Source: Citricoccus sp. SGAir0253 (GTDB lineage Bacteria > Actinomycetota > Actinomycetes > Actinomycetales > Micrococcaceae). Taken from it: a DNA stretch of 64,000 bases. The notes beneath the pieces are model-generated. The model made no database searches. It was not told where the DNA came from and saw only the letters and a list, made by a program, of their open reading frames with translations. Below, in pieces: positions 54,865 to 63,931 of the stretch. The stretch spans positions 992,001 through 1,056,000 of the forward strand of contig NZ_CP039424.1 of assembly GCF_005877055.1 (NCBI RefSeq). The letters run 5' to 3'. Every line of letters starts with the position of its first letter. Position 1 is the first letter of the stretch. The translations under genes and the position numbers were made by a program.

Positions 54865-56475
54865 GTGACTTCCACCCAGGCTGACAATCCGCAGATCGCC
54901 GCCGACTTCCCGACCGTCCTCGTGGTCGACAACGGTGCCCAGTACGCCCAGCTGATCGCCCGCCGGGTCCGCGAGGCCAACGTGTACTCCGAGGTCGTCC
55001 CGCACACCCTGCCGGCCGAGGAGATCCTCGCCCGCCGGCCCGCCGCGCTGATCCTGTCCGGCGGCCCCTCCTCGGTGTACGCCGAGGGCGCCCCGGCCCT
55101 GGACCCGGCGCTGCTCGAGGCCGGCGTGCCCGTGCTGGGCCTGTGCTACGGCTTCCAGTCGATCGCCCAGGCGCTCGGCGGCACGGTGGCGCACACCCAC
55201 ACCCGCGAGTACGGCTCCACCCGCCTCGAGGCGGTCAGCTCCACCTCCGTGCTCTTCGACGGCCAGGACGTGGACCAGGTCGTGTGGATGTCCCACGCCG
55301 ACGCCGTGTCCGAGGCCCCGGCCGGGTTCTCCGTCACCGCCCGCACCCCGGGCGCCCCGGTGGCGGCGTTCGAGAGCCCGGAGAAGGGCATCTACGGCGT
55401 GCAGTGGCACCCCGAGGTCGGCCACACCGAGCGCGGTCAGGAGGTCCTGGAGAACTTCCTGCGCAAGGGCGCCGGCCTGGAGCCGTCGTGGACCACCACC
55501 AACGTCATCGAGGAGCAGGTCGAGCTGATCCGCGAGCAGATCGGCGAGCACCGCGCGATCTGCGGGCTCTCCGGCGGCGTCGACTCCGCCGTGGCCGCGG
55601 CCCTGGTCCAGCGTGCCGTGGGCGACCAGCTCACCTGCGTCTACGTGAACCACGGGCTGATGCGCCAGGACGAGTCCGAGGAGATCGAGAAGGCCTTCGG
55701 CCGGTCCTCGGGCGGGGCCAAGCTCGTCATGGTGGACGCGGAGGACGTGTTCCTCGAGGCGCTGGCCGGCGTCACCGACCCGGAGACCAAGCGCAAGATC
55801 ATCGGCGAGAAGTTCATCCGCACCTTCGAGAAGGCCCAGGCGGACATCGTCGAGGCCTCGCGGCACGACCCGGAGGCCAAGGACGTGAAGTTCCTCGTCC
55901 AGGGCACCCTCTACCCGGACGTCGTCGAGTCCGGCGGCGGGGAGGGCACCGCCAACATCAAGAGCCACCACAACGTGGGCGGGCTGCCGGAGGACATCGA
56001 GTTCGAGCTCGTCGAGCCGCTGCGCGCCCTGTTCAAGGACGAGGTCCGCGCCGTCGGCTCCGAGCTGGGCTTGCCGGACGAGATCGTCTGGCGCCAGCCG
56101 TTCCCGGGCCCCGGCCTGGGCATCCGCATCATCGGCGAGGTCACGAAGGAGCGGCTGGACCTGCTGCGCCGGGCCGACGCGATCGTGCGCGCCGAGCTGA
56201 CCGCCGCCGGCCTGGACCGCCACATCTGGCAGTGCCCCGTGGTGCTGCTGGCGGACGTGCGCTCCGTGGGCGTGCAGGGCGACGGCCGCACCTACGGCCA
56301 CCCGGTCGTGCTGCGCCCCGTCACCTCCGAGGATGCGATGACCGCGGACTGGGCGCAGCTGCCCTACGACCTGCTCTCGCGCATCTCCAACCGGATCACC
56401 AACGAGGTGGACGGCGTCAACCGGGTGGTGCTGGACGTGACCAGCAAGCCCCCGGGAACCATCGAGTGGGAGTGA
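54865..56475 (+). CDS. guaA: GMP synthase (glutamine-hydrolysing)
   Basis: The 536-residue enzyme makes GMP from XMP. It has a class I glutaminase domain (Cys nucleophile in [16 protein letters not shown], His/Glu in [12 protein letters not shown]), an ATP pyrophosphatase domain ([46 protein letters not shown]) and the dimerisation end [35 protein letters not shown] (54853-54858) ends 6 bases before GTG 54865. It is separated from guaB by 6 kb. Confidence 0.97.
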   Translation: MTSTQADNPQIAADFPTVLVVDNGAQYAQLIARRVREANVYSEVVPHTLPAEEILARRPAALILSGGPSSVYAEGAPALDPALLEAGVPVLGLCYGFQSIAQALGGTVAHTHTREYGSTRLEAVSSTSVLFDGQDVDQVVWMSHADAVSEAPAGFSVTARTPGAPVAAFESPEKGIYGVQWHPEVGHTERGQEVLENFLRKGAGLEPSWTTTNVIEEQVELIREQIGEHRAICGLSGGVDSAVAAALVQRAVGDQLTCVYVNHGLMRQDESEEIEKAFGRSSGGAKLVMVDAEDVFLEALAGVTDPETKRKIIGEKFIRTFEKAQADIVEASRHDPEAKDVKFLVQGTLYPDVVESGGGEGTANIKSHHNVGGLPEDIEFELVEPLRALFKDEVRAVGSELGLPDEIVWRQPFPGPGLGIRIIGEVTKERLDLLRRADAIVRAELTAAGLDRHIWQCPVVLLADVRSVGVQGDGRTYGHPVVLRPVTSEDAMTADWAQLPYDLLSRISNRITNEVDGVNRVVLDVTSKPPGTIEWE

Positions 56476-56476
56476 G

Positions 56477-56515
56477 CCGTCGGGGGAGCGGTGACCGCAC
56501 CGTTTCCCTCGACGG
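56477..56515 (+). terminator. terminator hairpin after guaA
   Basis: A 17-bp stem (CCGTCGGGGGAGCGGTG with CACCGTTTCCCTCGACGG, two G-T pairs and one bulged T) with loop ACCG lies just after the guaA stop. Confidence 0.75.
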
Positions 56516-56628
56516 AATAGCCGGTGCCGTTCGGTACCGTGGAACCAAGCATAGGCGCACCCCGGCGGGCTGACGCCGGTCGTCGTCGTGGGCGACCGGG
56601 GCAGGGGCCGGCGGCAGGAAGGACAACT

Positions 56629-59600
56629 GTGACCGAGCAGGACCCCACGCAGAGCCCTGCCGTTCCGCGGCCGCACCGGGACCGTCCCGACGACGGCGGC
56701 GCCGGGACGGACGCCCGTCCCACCTTCCCGGCGTGGCTGGCCTCGCTGGGGTCCGGCACCGAGAACGACACCATGCTGCGGTTCGCCCCCTCGACGGCGA
56801 ACAGCATCGACATCTCGCACTCGCACCCCTCCGGCCTGTCGCAGTTCCTCTCCGGCCGGCGCACGCGCCTGTCCACCCTGCTGCGGGACCCGGAGCAGTT
56901 CGCGGCCGCCCGCGGGGCCGCCCGCCAGCTGCGGGGCAAGATCCAGGAGATGGCCGAGGACCGGGGCATCGACGTCGGGTACCTCGCCACGGGCCTGGCC
57001 ACCTGGCGCTCGATCGAGGACGGCCGCTCCACGCAGATGTCCGCCCCGGTGCTGCTGGCGCGGCTGAGCCTGACGCTGCGCAGCGAGCAGGACGACTACG
57101 AGCTGCAGATCTCCGAGCGCGCCCGGCTCAACCCCGCGCTCGCCCGCTACTTCCGGGACGCCTTCCGGATCACGCTGGACCCCGAGGACTACCTGCGGGC
57201 CGCCTACGCCACCGCCAAGCTCGAGCCGCTGCCGGCCATGGACCTGCTGCGCTCCCAGGGGCGCGAGGTGCGCGGCCTGGTGGTGGAGCACCGGCTGCTG
57301 GTCTCCACCTTCGCCGACCTCGCGGACACCGCCTCGGTGGACGTCGTGGACTCCACCCATCCCGTGGTCTCCGCCCTCTACGACGCCGGCTCCGGCATGG
57401 TCCCGCGCCGCGGCGAACTGCAGGACACCGGCCTGCCGCCGCTGGACGAGCGGGACCCGCAGGACGAGACGCTGATCCTCGACGCGGACCCGTCCCAGCA
57501 GCGGGCCCTCGACCACATCGGGGTGGGCCACGACCTCGTGGTGCTCACCCCGCCCGGCACCGGCCAGACCCAGACCGCGGCCAACGCCGTCGCCCAGCTC
57601 GCCGCGGACGGCAAGCGGGTGCTCGTGGTCGCCGAGCGCACCGCCACCCTGGACGACTTCCGCCGCCGCCTCGGCTCGGTGGACCTGGACTCCATGGTGC
57701 TGGACCTGCCCGCGGGCGCCACGCCGGACGCGGTGCGCCGCCAGCTCATCGCGGCACTGCTGCGGGTGGAGCGGGCCCAGGAGCCCGCCACCAGCCGGCT
57801 CAACGCCACGCTCGTGGAGCGCCGGCACCAGCTCAACGACCACCTGGGCAGCCTGCACAACACGCGCGAGCGCTGGGGGTGCTCCCCGTTCCAGGCCATG
57901 CAGTCGCTCGCGGCGCTGACCGCCCTGGACCCGGCCCCCTCCACCACGGTGCGGCTCAAGCGCTCCGTGCTGGACGCCACCGTCAACCGCGAGGAGACCG
58001 TCGCCAAGCTCATCCGCGCCGGGGAGCTCGGGGCGTTCTCCCGGTCCTCCACGGAGAGCCCTTGGTACGGCGCGCGGCTGCGCAACGTGCAGGAGACGGA
58101 GGAGGCCTACGGCCTGGCCGAGGACCTGGCCGCCGCGCTGCCCGTGCTGCGCGACCAGCTCGACCAGGCCACCGAGCAGGCCCAGCTGCGCACGGGGGAC
58201 ACGTTCTCCGAGTGGGTCCGCCAGATCCGCCTGCTGTCCGCGGTGCGCGCCTCGCTGGACCAGTTCACCCCGGACATCTTCGACCGCCCGGTGACGGACC
58301 TGATCTCCGCCACGGCCACCGGCCAGTGGCGCAAGCAGCACGGGGTGGAGATGTCCTCCATGACCCGCTCCCGGCTGCGCCGCGTGGCCAAGGAGTACAT
58401 CCGTCCCGGCGTGCACGTCGCGGACCTGCACGAGGCCCTCGTCCACGTGCAGGCCCAGCGGGCGGAATGGGCGCAGTGGGCCCTGTCCAAGCGGCACCCC
58501 GCCGTCCCGACGGGGCTCGAGGCCCTGTCCGCCAAGGGCGCCGAGGTGGCCGGCGAGCTGGCCCGCCTCCAGGGCATGCTGGCCGAGCCGGGCGCGGAGG
58601 CGCAGCGGCTGGACCGGATGCCCGTGGACGAGCTCAGCGAGGTGCTGGACCGGCTCGTGGCGGATCAGGAGACGCTGAAGACCCTGCCCGAGCGCACGCT
58701 CGTGGGGGACCAGCTGCGCGAGCACGGCCTGCAGGAGCTGCTGGCCGACCTGCAGCAGCGTGAGGTCCCCACCGACCAGCTGCGCGCCGAGCTCGAGCTG
58801 GCCTGGTGGCAGTCCGCCCTGGAGGCGATGATCTCCGGGGACGACTACCTCGCCATGATGGACGCCGACTCGCTGCGCCGGATCGAGGCCGAGTACCGGC
58901 TGGCGGACACCGCCCACCTCGAGGGCGGGGCCCAGCGCCTGGGCTGGAGGATGTCCCAGCAGTGGAAGCGGGCGAACACCCAGCACCGGGCCTCCGCCCG
59001 CGTGCTGCGGTCCCTGCTCAAGGACGGCAGCCCCGGACCGGACTCCCTCGCAGGCCTGGAGCCGGAGCTGCTGCAGGCACTCGTCCCCGTCTGGACGACC
59101 TCGCCCCTGGCGCTGGCCGAGTTCCCGCCGGAGATGGGCTTCGACACCGTCATCCTGCTCGACGCCGAGTCGCTGGCGCTGAGCACGGCGCTCGGTGCCA
59201 TCAGCCGGGGCCGCCAGGTGGTCGCGTTCGGCGACGGCACCTCGGGCTCGCCGAAGCCCTTCAATGTCTCCGTGGACCCGACGGCCTCCGCCGTCCTGCC
59301 GCGCGAGGTGGACTCCGCCTTCACCGCGCTGATGCGCGTGCTGCCCTGCGTCGAGCTCGACACCATGCACCGCGGCCTGGAGCGCCGGCTCACGCGACTG
59401 CTCAGCGAGCAGCTCTACGAGGGCCGCGTGGACATGCTGCCCGGGGCCGCCGAGCTGACCGGTTCCGACCACCCGGTGCGCGTGGAGTTCCTGCCCGGCG
59501 GCACCGGGATGCCCGGCGCCGGCGACGAGGGCGTGGAGTCCACCGTGGCGGAGGTGAACCGCGCCATGGACCTCGTCTTCGAGCACATCCGCCGGCGGCC

Positions 59601-60759
59601 GGAGGCCTCGCTGGCGGTCATCACCGCCAGCCCGCTGCACGCCCGGCGCGTGGCCGAGGCCATCCGGCTGAACCTGCCGAACAACCCCTGGGCCGCGCCG
59701 TTCTTCAACCGGGCCGAGGAGCCGTTCGTCGTGGCCCCCATGGCCCGCGCCCAGGGCGTGGTGCGGGACCACATCGTCTTCACGCTGGGCTACGGCCGCA
59801 CGCCCCACGGGCGCGTGGTCCACCACTTCGGGCCGTTCTCCGAGGCCGGGGGCCGGGAGCTGTACGCCACGGCGATGACCCGCGCCCGGCGCCACCTGCA
59901 CGTGCTCACCTGCGTGCACCCGGACGACCTGGACCCCGAGCGCCTGGGCAACGGCGCCGCCGACTTCTACGGGCTGCTCGCCACCTACCTCAAGGACTCC
60001 GGCCACACCGCCGCACCCCGGCCGCGGGACCCGCTCGTGGCCGACCTGGCCGACCGGCTGCAGCAGCGGCACGGCACCGTGGTCCCGGACTACGCCGGGA
60101 GCATCGACCTGGCCGTGTGGAACCCGCTGGGGCTGCCCTCCTGGGACGGGCAGGCCACCGCCGAGCAGGCCGCTCCCGTGGCCCTGGTCTCCGACGGCTC
60201 CGAGGCCTACCGGGCGATGTCCGTGCGCGAGCGCTCGCGCCAGCGGCCGCAGCAGCTCGAGCGCAGCGGCTGGCGCTACCACCCGTTGTGGACGATCGAC
60301 GTCTTCGCCGACCCGGCCGGCTGCGCGCAGGCCGTGGCCTCGTTCCTGGGCCTGCCCGCGGCGGGCCACGGTCCCGGCGACGTCCTGGCCGAGGAGGGCC
60401 TCGCTTCCCGTGCCGGGGCGGCGACGGGTGGTGACTCCGGTACCGGTGCCGACGCCGCCGCGGACGCCCCTGGCGCGGCCGGGGCGGGGGAGGCGGCGGC
60501 CCCGGGCGGCGACGCGTCGCCGACCGGCCCGGACGCCTGGCACGACCGCCCGGCACAGCCCGGAGCCGAGCAGGCCGGCCCGGCACAGGCCGGCGACGAG
60601 CAGGCCGGCCCGGAGCGCGAGCCCTCCGACCTCGACCACCGGGACGGCGAGGAGGACCACCAGGACCCGTCCGGGACCCGTGAGCACGGCGCCGAGTCCG
60701 CTGCCGTCGCCGGTGGCATCTCGGGGGCCGGGTCGACGGCCGCGGACAGCCGGTCCTGA
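56629..60759 (+). CDS. degenerate SF1 (Upf1-like) helicase fused to a degenerate nuclease-like domain
   Basis: The 1376-residue protein has the layout of actinobacterial AAA/SF1 helicases. Motif I reads TPPGTGQTQTAAN, with Gln where the Walker A Lys should be. Motif II (FDTVILLDAESLAL) does not match DEAS. Motif VI keeps TAMTRARRHLHVL. A C-terminal restriction-nuclease-like (MTES_1575-type) part, VPDYAGSIDLAVW to WRYHPLWTIDVFADP, has lost the usual catalytic E-x-D arrangement (ALVSDGSEAY). The last 115 residues are acidic and disordered. I expect DNA/RNA binding or scaffolding rather than catalysis. GTG 56629 has AGGAAGGA upstream. Next gene starts 2 bases after. Confidence 0.88.
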   Translation: MTEQDPTQSPAVPRPHRDRPDDGGAGTDARPTFPAWLASLGSGTENDTMLRFAPSTANSIDISHSHPSGLSQFLSGRRTRLSTLLRDPEQFAAARGAARQLRGKIQEMAEDRGIDVGYLATGLATWRSIEDGRSTQMSAPVLLARLSLTLRSEQDDYELQISERARLNPALARYFRDAFRITLDPEDYLRAAYATAKLEPLPAMDLLRSQGREVRGLVVEHRLLVSTFADLADTASVDVVDSTHPVVSALYDAGSGMVPRRGELQDTGLPPLDERDPQDETLILDADPSQQRALDHIGVGHDLVVLTPPGTGQTQTAANAVAQLAADGKRVLVVAERTATLDDFRRRLGSVDLDSMVLDLPAGATPDAVRRQLIAALLRVERAQEPATSRLNATLVERRHQLNDHLGSLHNTRERWGCSPFQAMQSLAALTALDPAPSTTVRLKRSVLDATVNREETVAKLIRAGELGAFSRSSTESPWYGARLRNVQETEEAYGLAEDLAAALPVLRDQLDQATEQAQLRTGDTFSEWVRQIRLLSAVRASLDQFTPDIFDRPVTDLISATATGQWRKQHGVEMSSMTRSRLRRVAKEYIRPGVHVADLHEALVHVQAQRAEWAQWALSKRHPAVPTGLEALSAKGAEVAGELARLQGMLAEPGAEAQRLDRMPVDELSEVLDRLVADQETLKTLPERTLVGDQLREHGLQELLADLQQREVPTDQLRAELELAWWQSALEAMISGDDYLAMMDADSLRRIEAEYRLADTAHLEGGAQRLGWRMSQQWKRANTQHRASARVLRSLLKDGSPGPDSLAGLEPELLQALVPVWTTSPLALAEFPPEMGFDTVILLDAESLALSTALGAISRGRQVVAFGDGTSGSPKPFNVSVDPTASAVLPREVDSAFTALMRVLPCVELDTMHRGLERRLTRLLSEQLYEGRVDMLPGAAELTGSDHPVRVEFLPGGTGMPGAGDEGVESTVAEVNRAMDLVFEHIRRRPEASLAVITASPLHARRVAEAIRLNLPNNPWAAPFFNRAEEPFVVAPMARAQGVVRDHIVFTLGYGRTPHGRVVHHFGPFSEAGGRELYATAMTRARRHLHVLTCVHPDDLDPERLGNGAADFYGLLATYLKDSGHTAAPRPRDPLVADLADRLQQRHGTVVPDYAGSIDLAVWNPLGLPSWDGQATAEQAAPVALVSDGSEAYRAMSVRERSRQRPQQLERSGWRYHPLWTIDVFADPAGCAQAVASFLGLPAAGHGPGDVLAEEGLASRAGAATGGDSGTGADAAADAPGAAGAGEAAAPGGDASPTGPDAWHDRPAQPGAEQAGPAQAGDEQAGPEREPSDLDHRDGEEDHQDPSGTREHGAESAAVAGGISGAGSTAADSRS

Positions 60760-60761
60760 GC

Positions 60762-61010
60762 GTGGCCCCCTCCGCTCCGGCCGATCGGTCCGCGGCGCCG
60801 GGAGGGGATCCCTCCCCGCGTCGCCGCCGCCACCGCCGGGCCGATGCCGCCGGGACCGGCCCGGCCGCCGCGGACGGTCCGGAGCCGCACCTCGCCGATC
60901 CGGCCGCGCCCTCCCCCCGGAGGGCCGAGCGGGCCTCCCGGGACGGGGACGCCGCGCTGTCCGAGCGGGACCGGTGGTTGCTGGAGCAGCGACCGCCGCA
61001 CTGGGGGTAG
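60762..61010 (+). CDS. small conserved-end hypothetical protein (82 aa)
   Basis: The 82-residue protein is a disordered Ala/Pro/Arg/Asp-rich chain ending in a conserved LSERDRWLLEQRPPHWG motif that I recognise in proteins encoded next to this helicase-like gene in Micrococcales. GTG at 60762 follows the helicase stop by 2 bases, so it is probably translationally coupled to it. The tail may dock to a partner. No function is known. Confidence 0.65.
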   Translation: MAPSAPADRSAAPGGDPSPRRRRHRRADAAGTGPAAADGPEPHLADPAAPSPRRAERASRDGDAALSERDRWLLEQRPPHWG

Positions 61011-61028
61011 GCCGCCCGGAGGGGACCG

Positions 61029-61913
61029 TCACGGTGCCCCCGCCGAGCGGATCACGGTGACCTCGAGCGAGAGGACCGCCCCGGCGAGGGCGGGAGCGTC
61101 GGCGTCCGGGACCGCCAGGACCACGGCCTGGCCCGCGCCACCACCGCCCCGCAGGACCTCCAGGCCCTTCCCGAGCACGCTGCCGTCGAGGCCCACCACG
61201 TCGACCGCGTCCCCGGTCCCCACGAGGGCCAGGGCGGCCGGGTCGCCGACACGCACCGCCACCGGCCGGTGGCCCCGCGGGGGCGTGGGGATGTCCCCCG
61301 TCCGGTCCGGCCTCGCGGTGGCGGCGGCGGACCCCGATGTCGGCCCCGTGGGGTCGGCGTCCCCGAGCGCGCCGCCCGCGAGGGGCGCGGGGACGGCGTC
61401 CCCGGCGGTGCCGGGCCGCGGTGGTGCCCCCGGGGCCGACCCGTCGGGGGCGGCGACGACCGCGTCGGGCGAGCCGACAGCCCCGGCGGATTCGCGGGAT
61501 TCCGCGCGGCCGGGATGGTTCGGGGCCGGGCGGGCGCCGGTGAGCACGGCGAGCACCACGGCCAGCAGGAGGGGCAGGGCGGCGAGGGCCACCCGAAGCG
61601 GCGTGCGCCGCGTGCGCCGGATGCGGCCGGCGGCGGGGCGCGGGAAGCCTGCATCCTCCCCGCCGTCGCCGGGCGCCAGGGTGAGCGCAGCGGGCGGCGC
61701 GGTCCGGAGCCGTCGCCGGACCACGGCCCGCTGCCGGCGCAGCCAGGACCGGTCGGGTCGGGACGCCGGGCGTCGTGGGGGTGCGCCGCGGGACGGGCCG
61801 CGGTGGGCCCGGGGCGGCGGGGCGGTCACGTCCGGTCCCGGGTGGCCGGCCGGCGGTGCGGCGGAGCGGACGGGAGAGACGGCGGGGGAGCGGGGCAGGC
61901 GCGGGGCGGGCAT
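61029..61913 (-). CDS. SAF-domain (CpaB/RcpC-like) membrane protein
   Basis: The 294-residue protein has a Pro/Arg-rich N-terminus, one transmembrane helix (LRVALAALPLLLAVVLAVLTG about 105-125), a low-complexity linker and a C-terminal SAF/CpaB-type part (PVAVRVGDPAALALVGTGDAVDVVGL, VVLAVPDADAPALAGAVLSLEVTVIR), as in Flp pilus assembly proteins. The first 70 residues may be an over-extended start. No other pilus genes are close, so the role is uncertain. Confidence 0.65.
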   Translation of the reverse strand: MPAPRLPRSPAVSPVRSAAPPAGHPGPDVTAPPPRAHRGPSRGAPPRRPASRPDRSWLRRQRAVVRRRLRTAPPAALTLAPGDGGEDAGFPRPAAGRIRRTRRTPLRVALAALPLLLAVVLAVLTGARPAPNHPGRAESRESAGAVGSPDAVVAAPDGSAPGAPPRPGTAGDAVPAPLAGGALGDADPTGPTSGSAAATARPDRTGDIPTPPRGHRPVAVRVGDPAALALVGTGDAVDVVGLDGSVLGKGLEVLRGGGGAGQAVVLAVPDADAPALAGAVLSLEVTVIRSAGAP

Positions 61914-62061
61914 GCCCCGATCAGAGCACTTGAGGGGTCCACCTCGAGGCGGGCGAGGGGACGGGAGCGGACGACGCTCCAGGCCGCGTCAGCGGTGCAG
62001 GACCGCGCCCACGGCGGGAGGTGCGGGGGAGCGGCGGGCCGCGCCCGGGGGCGCGGCCGGC

Positions 62062-62412
62062 TCAGGCGGAGGCGGCGGCGGGCGTCTTGGCCGGCGCCGG
62101 GGCGGAGGAGCCTGCCGAGGCGTCGGACGAGGACGAGGACGAGCCACTGGTCGAGGACGATCCGGCGGAGGCCGCCGAGTCGCCCGAGGCGGACGCGGCG
62201 GCCGTGGAGGAACCGGCGGTGGAGCCCGAGCGGTCGGAGCGGGAGTCGTTGCGGTAGAACCCGGATCCCTTGAACACCACGCCCACGGAGTTGAACTTCT
62301 TGCGCAGGGTGCCCTCGCACTGGGGGCAGACGGTCAGGGAGTCGTCGCTGAACGACTGGACGATGTCGAACGCGTGACCGCAGTCCTTGCAGGCGTAGGC
62401 GTAGGTGGGCAC
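62062..62412 (-). CDS. FmdB-family zinc-ribbon protein under CIRCE control
   Basis: The 116-residue protein has the FmdB zinc ribbon (PTYAYACKDCGHAFDIVQSF and VCPQCEGTLRKKFNSVGVVFKGSGFY, four Cys) followed by a 50-residue Ser/Ala/Thr/Gly-rich tail. FmdB proteins are putative regulators of unknown function. GTG 62412 follows GGAAGGAG. A perfect-spaced CIRCE lies at 62481-62507 and -10 TATCCT (revcomp of 62507-62512) overlaps it, so this gene should be HrcA-repressed and heat-induced. Confidence 0.9.
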   Translation of the reverse strand: MPTYAYACKDCGHAFDIVQSFSDDSLTVCPQCEGTLRKKFNSVGVVFKGSGFYRNDSRSDRSGSTAGSSTAAASASGDSAASAGSSSTSGSSSSSSDASAGSSAPAPAKTPAAASA

Positions 62413-62480
62413 GGGGTTACTCCTTCCGACCAGCCGTTGCCGGTCCGCGGGACGACGGGTCGCTCCGTCGGCCGGGTGGC

Positions 62481-62507
62481 TTGGCACTCTCACGTTTCGA
62501 GTGCTAA
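62481..62507. promoter_or_regulatory. CIRCE element upstream of the FmdB-type gene
   Basis: TTGGCACTC-TCACGTTTC-GAGTGCTAA has 9-base arms and spacer identical in form to the groES operator (same single deviation from consensus). It lies 69 bases before the FmdB-type start and abuts TATCCT. Confidence 0.93.
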
Positions 62508-62544
62508 GGATACACCCCCGGCCGGGCGGCCGCCGTCGGGCACG

Positions 62545-63273
62545 TCACGCCCGGGCGGCCAGCGGGTCCACCCCGTCGCCGAACCAGGTGAGGCCGTCGG
62601 CGGTCACCGCGCCGTCCACCGGCTCGTCGAACTCCCCGGCGGGCAGGTATCCCCGGGTCATCAGCTCGTGCCGGAACACGCTCGCCACGGTGACGGGGCC
62701 GCCGTCGCCGGCCTCCCGCAGCCGGCGCACCCCGGCCAGGAACCGGTCGTAGTATCCGCCGCCCTGGCCCATCCGGATCCCCAGCAGGTCCACCACCTGG
62801 GCCGGCACCAGCACGAGGTCCACGGTCGCCATGGTCTCCACGCCCAGCCGCTCGCCGACGGGCTCGTCGATGGGCGCCACCGCGCTCCGCGCCAGTTCCA
62901 CGCCGGGGTGCCAAGCGGTCCAGGACAACTGCCGCTCGGGCTCGGTGATCGGCACGAGCACCTCGATCCCGGCCCCGTGCAGGGCCTCGCGCAGGGGCCC
63001 GGTCTGCGGTTCGGTCCCGTAGGACATCACGACGGCGGCCCGCCGGTGGCGCGCCCGCGGGAGGTACCACTCCAGCACGTGGCGCGTGATGGCCTCGGAC
63101 TGGGCCGTCCGCTCGGCCTCGCCGAGCTCGCGGCGCCGGGCCCGCCACAGCGTGCGGGTGTCCTGCTTGCGCCACGCCAGCGTCTCCTGGGGCGTGGAGC
63201 CGCGATGGCCGGTCAGGGACGCGGAGTACTCGGCGGTGGGCTGGTCCTGGGGCGTGGGGTCGTTGGGGGACAC
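62545..63273 (-). CDS. 5-formyltetrahydrofolate cyclo-ligase
   Basis: The 242-residue enzyme makes 5,10-methenyl-THF from 5-formyl-THF with ATP. It has the folate/ATP site LVLVPAQVVDLLGIRMGQGGGYYDRFL and the N-terminal AWRKQDTRTLWRARRRELG basic helix. CACAAT (revcomp of 63280-63285) ends 6 bases before GTG 63273. Divergent from the GNAT gene, sharing a 28-base gap. Confidence 0.93.
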   Translation of the reverse strand: MSPNDPTPQDQPTAEYSASLTGHRGSTPQETLAWRKQDTRTLWRARRRELGEAERTAQSEAITRHVLEWYLPRARHRRAAVVMSYGTEPQTGPLREALHGAGIEVLVPITEPERQLSWTAWHPGVELARSAVAPIDEPVGERLGVETMATVDLVLVPAQVVDLLGIRMGQGGGYYDRFLAGVRRLREAGDGGPVTVASVFRHELMTRGYLPAGEFDEPVDGAVTADGLTWFGDGVDPLAARA

Positions 63274-63301
63274 CCCACCATTGTGCCCCTAGGATCGCCT
63301 C
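63274..63301. promoter_or_regulatory. 28-base divergent promoter region
   Basis: CACAAT for the leftward folate gene and TAGGAT (63290-63295) for the rightward acetyltransferase lie 4 bases apart, each 6 bases before its start codon. Both -35 regions must lie inside the opposite gene. Confidence 0.65.
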
Positions 63302-63931
63302 ATGGCTCCCGTCCCGACGCACTCCTGGCCCGTGACGCTGGAGCACGGCGACCTCGTGCTGCGGCCGTTCCGCCGCTCCGACCAGGAGGAGTGGATGGCG
63401 CTGCGGTCCCGGAACCGCGAGTGGCTGCGGCCGTGGGACGCCACCAACCCGGTGCCGGAGACCGGCCTCAAGAGCTTCCACGAGATGGTCCGGGTGCTCA
63501 ACCGCTCGGGCCGGGACGGGACCGGGCTGCCGTGGCTCATCTGCGTGCGGGGCACCGCGGACGGGCGGGCGGCGATCGCCGGGCAGCTGAGCGTGTCCTC
63601 GATCGTGCGCGGCTCGGCCCAGTCGGCCGCGATCGGCTACTGGATCGACCAGGCCCGCGCGGGCCAGGGCCTCGTGCCCACCGCGGTGGCGCTGGCCGTG
63701 GACCACTGCTTCTCCGTGCTGGGACTGCACCGGATCGAGGTCAACATCCGCCCCGAGAACCGGCCCAGCCTCCGGGTGGTCGAGAAGCTGGGGTTCCGCC
63801 ACGAGGGCCTGCGCCGTGCCTTCCTGCACATCGACGGCGACTGGCGTGACCACGAGTCCTTCGCGCTGACCGCCCCGGAGGTCCCCGGCGGGCTGCTCGC
63901 GCGGCTGGGCCGGGGGCGTCCGGCCGGCTGA
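63302..63931 (+). CDS. GNAT-family N-acetyltransferase (RimJ-type)
   Basis: The 209-residue protein is a RimJ/RimL-like acetyltransferase: LVLRPFRRSDQEEWMALR, IGYWIDQARAGQGLVPTAVALAVDHCF (acetyl-CoA loop) and the closing LHRIEVNIRPENRPSLRVVEKLGFRHEG. It may acetylate a ribosomal protein N-terminus or an amino sugar; the substrate is not inferable. ATG at 63302. Confidence 0.93.
   Translation: MAPVPTHSWPVTLEHGDLVLRPFRRSDQEEWMALRSRNREWLRPWDATNPVPETGLKSFHEMVRVLNRSGRDGTGLPWLICVRGTADGRAAIAGQLSVSSIVRGSAQSAAIGYWIDQARAGQGLVPTAVALAVDHCFSVLGLHRIEVNIRPENRPSLRVVEKLGFRHEGLRRAFLHIDGDWRDHESFALTAPEVPGGLLARLGRGRPAG

Noticed and set aside
52492-61032. 2846-codon open frame on the minus strand
   Set aside because: It is antisense to SURF1, guaA and the helicase-like gene and is composed of Gly/Arg/Ala/His-rich sequence typical of non-coding frames in GC-rich DNA.
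60844-63849. 1001-codon plus-strand frame
   Set aside because: Overlaps the real minus-strand SAF, FmdB and folate genes; Arg/Gly/Pro-rich and unlike any protein family.
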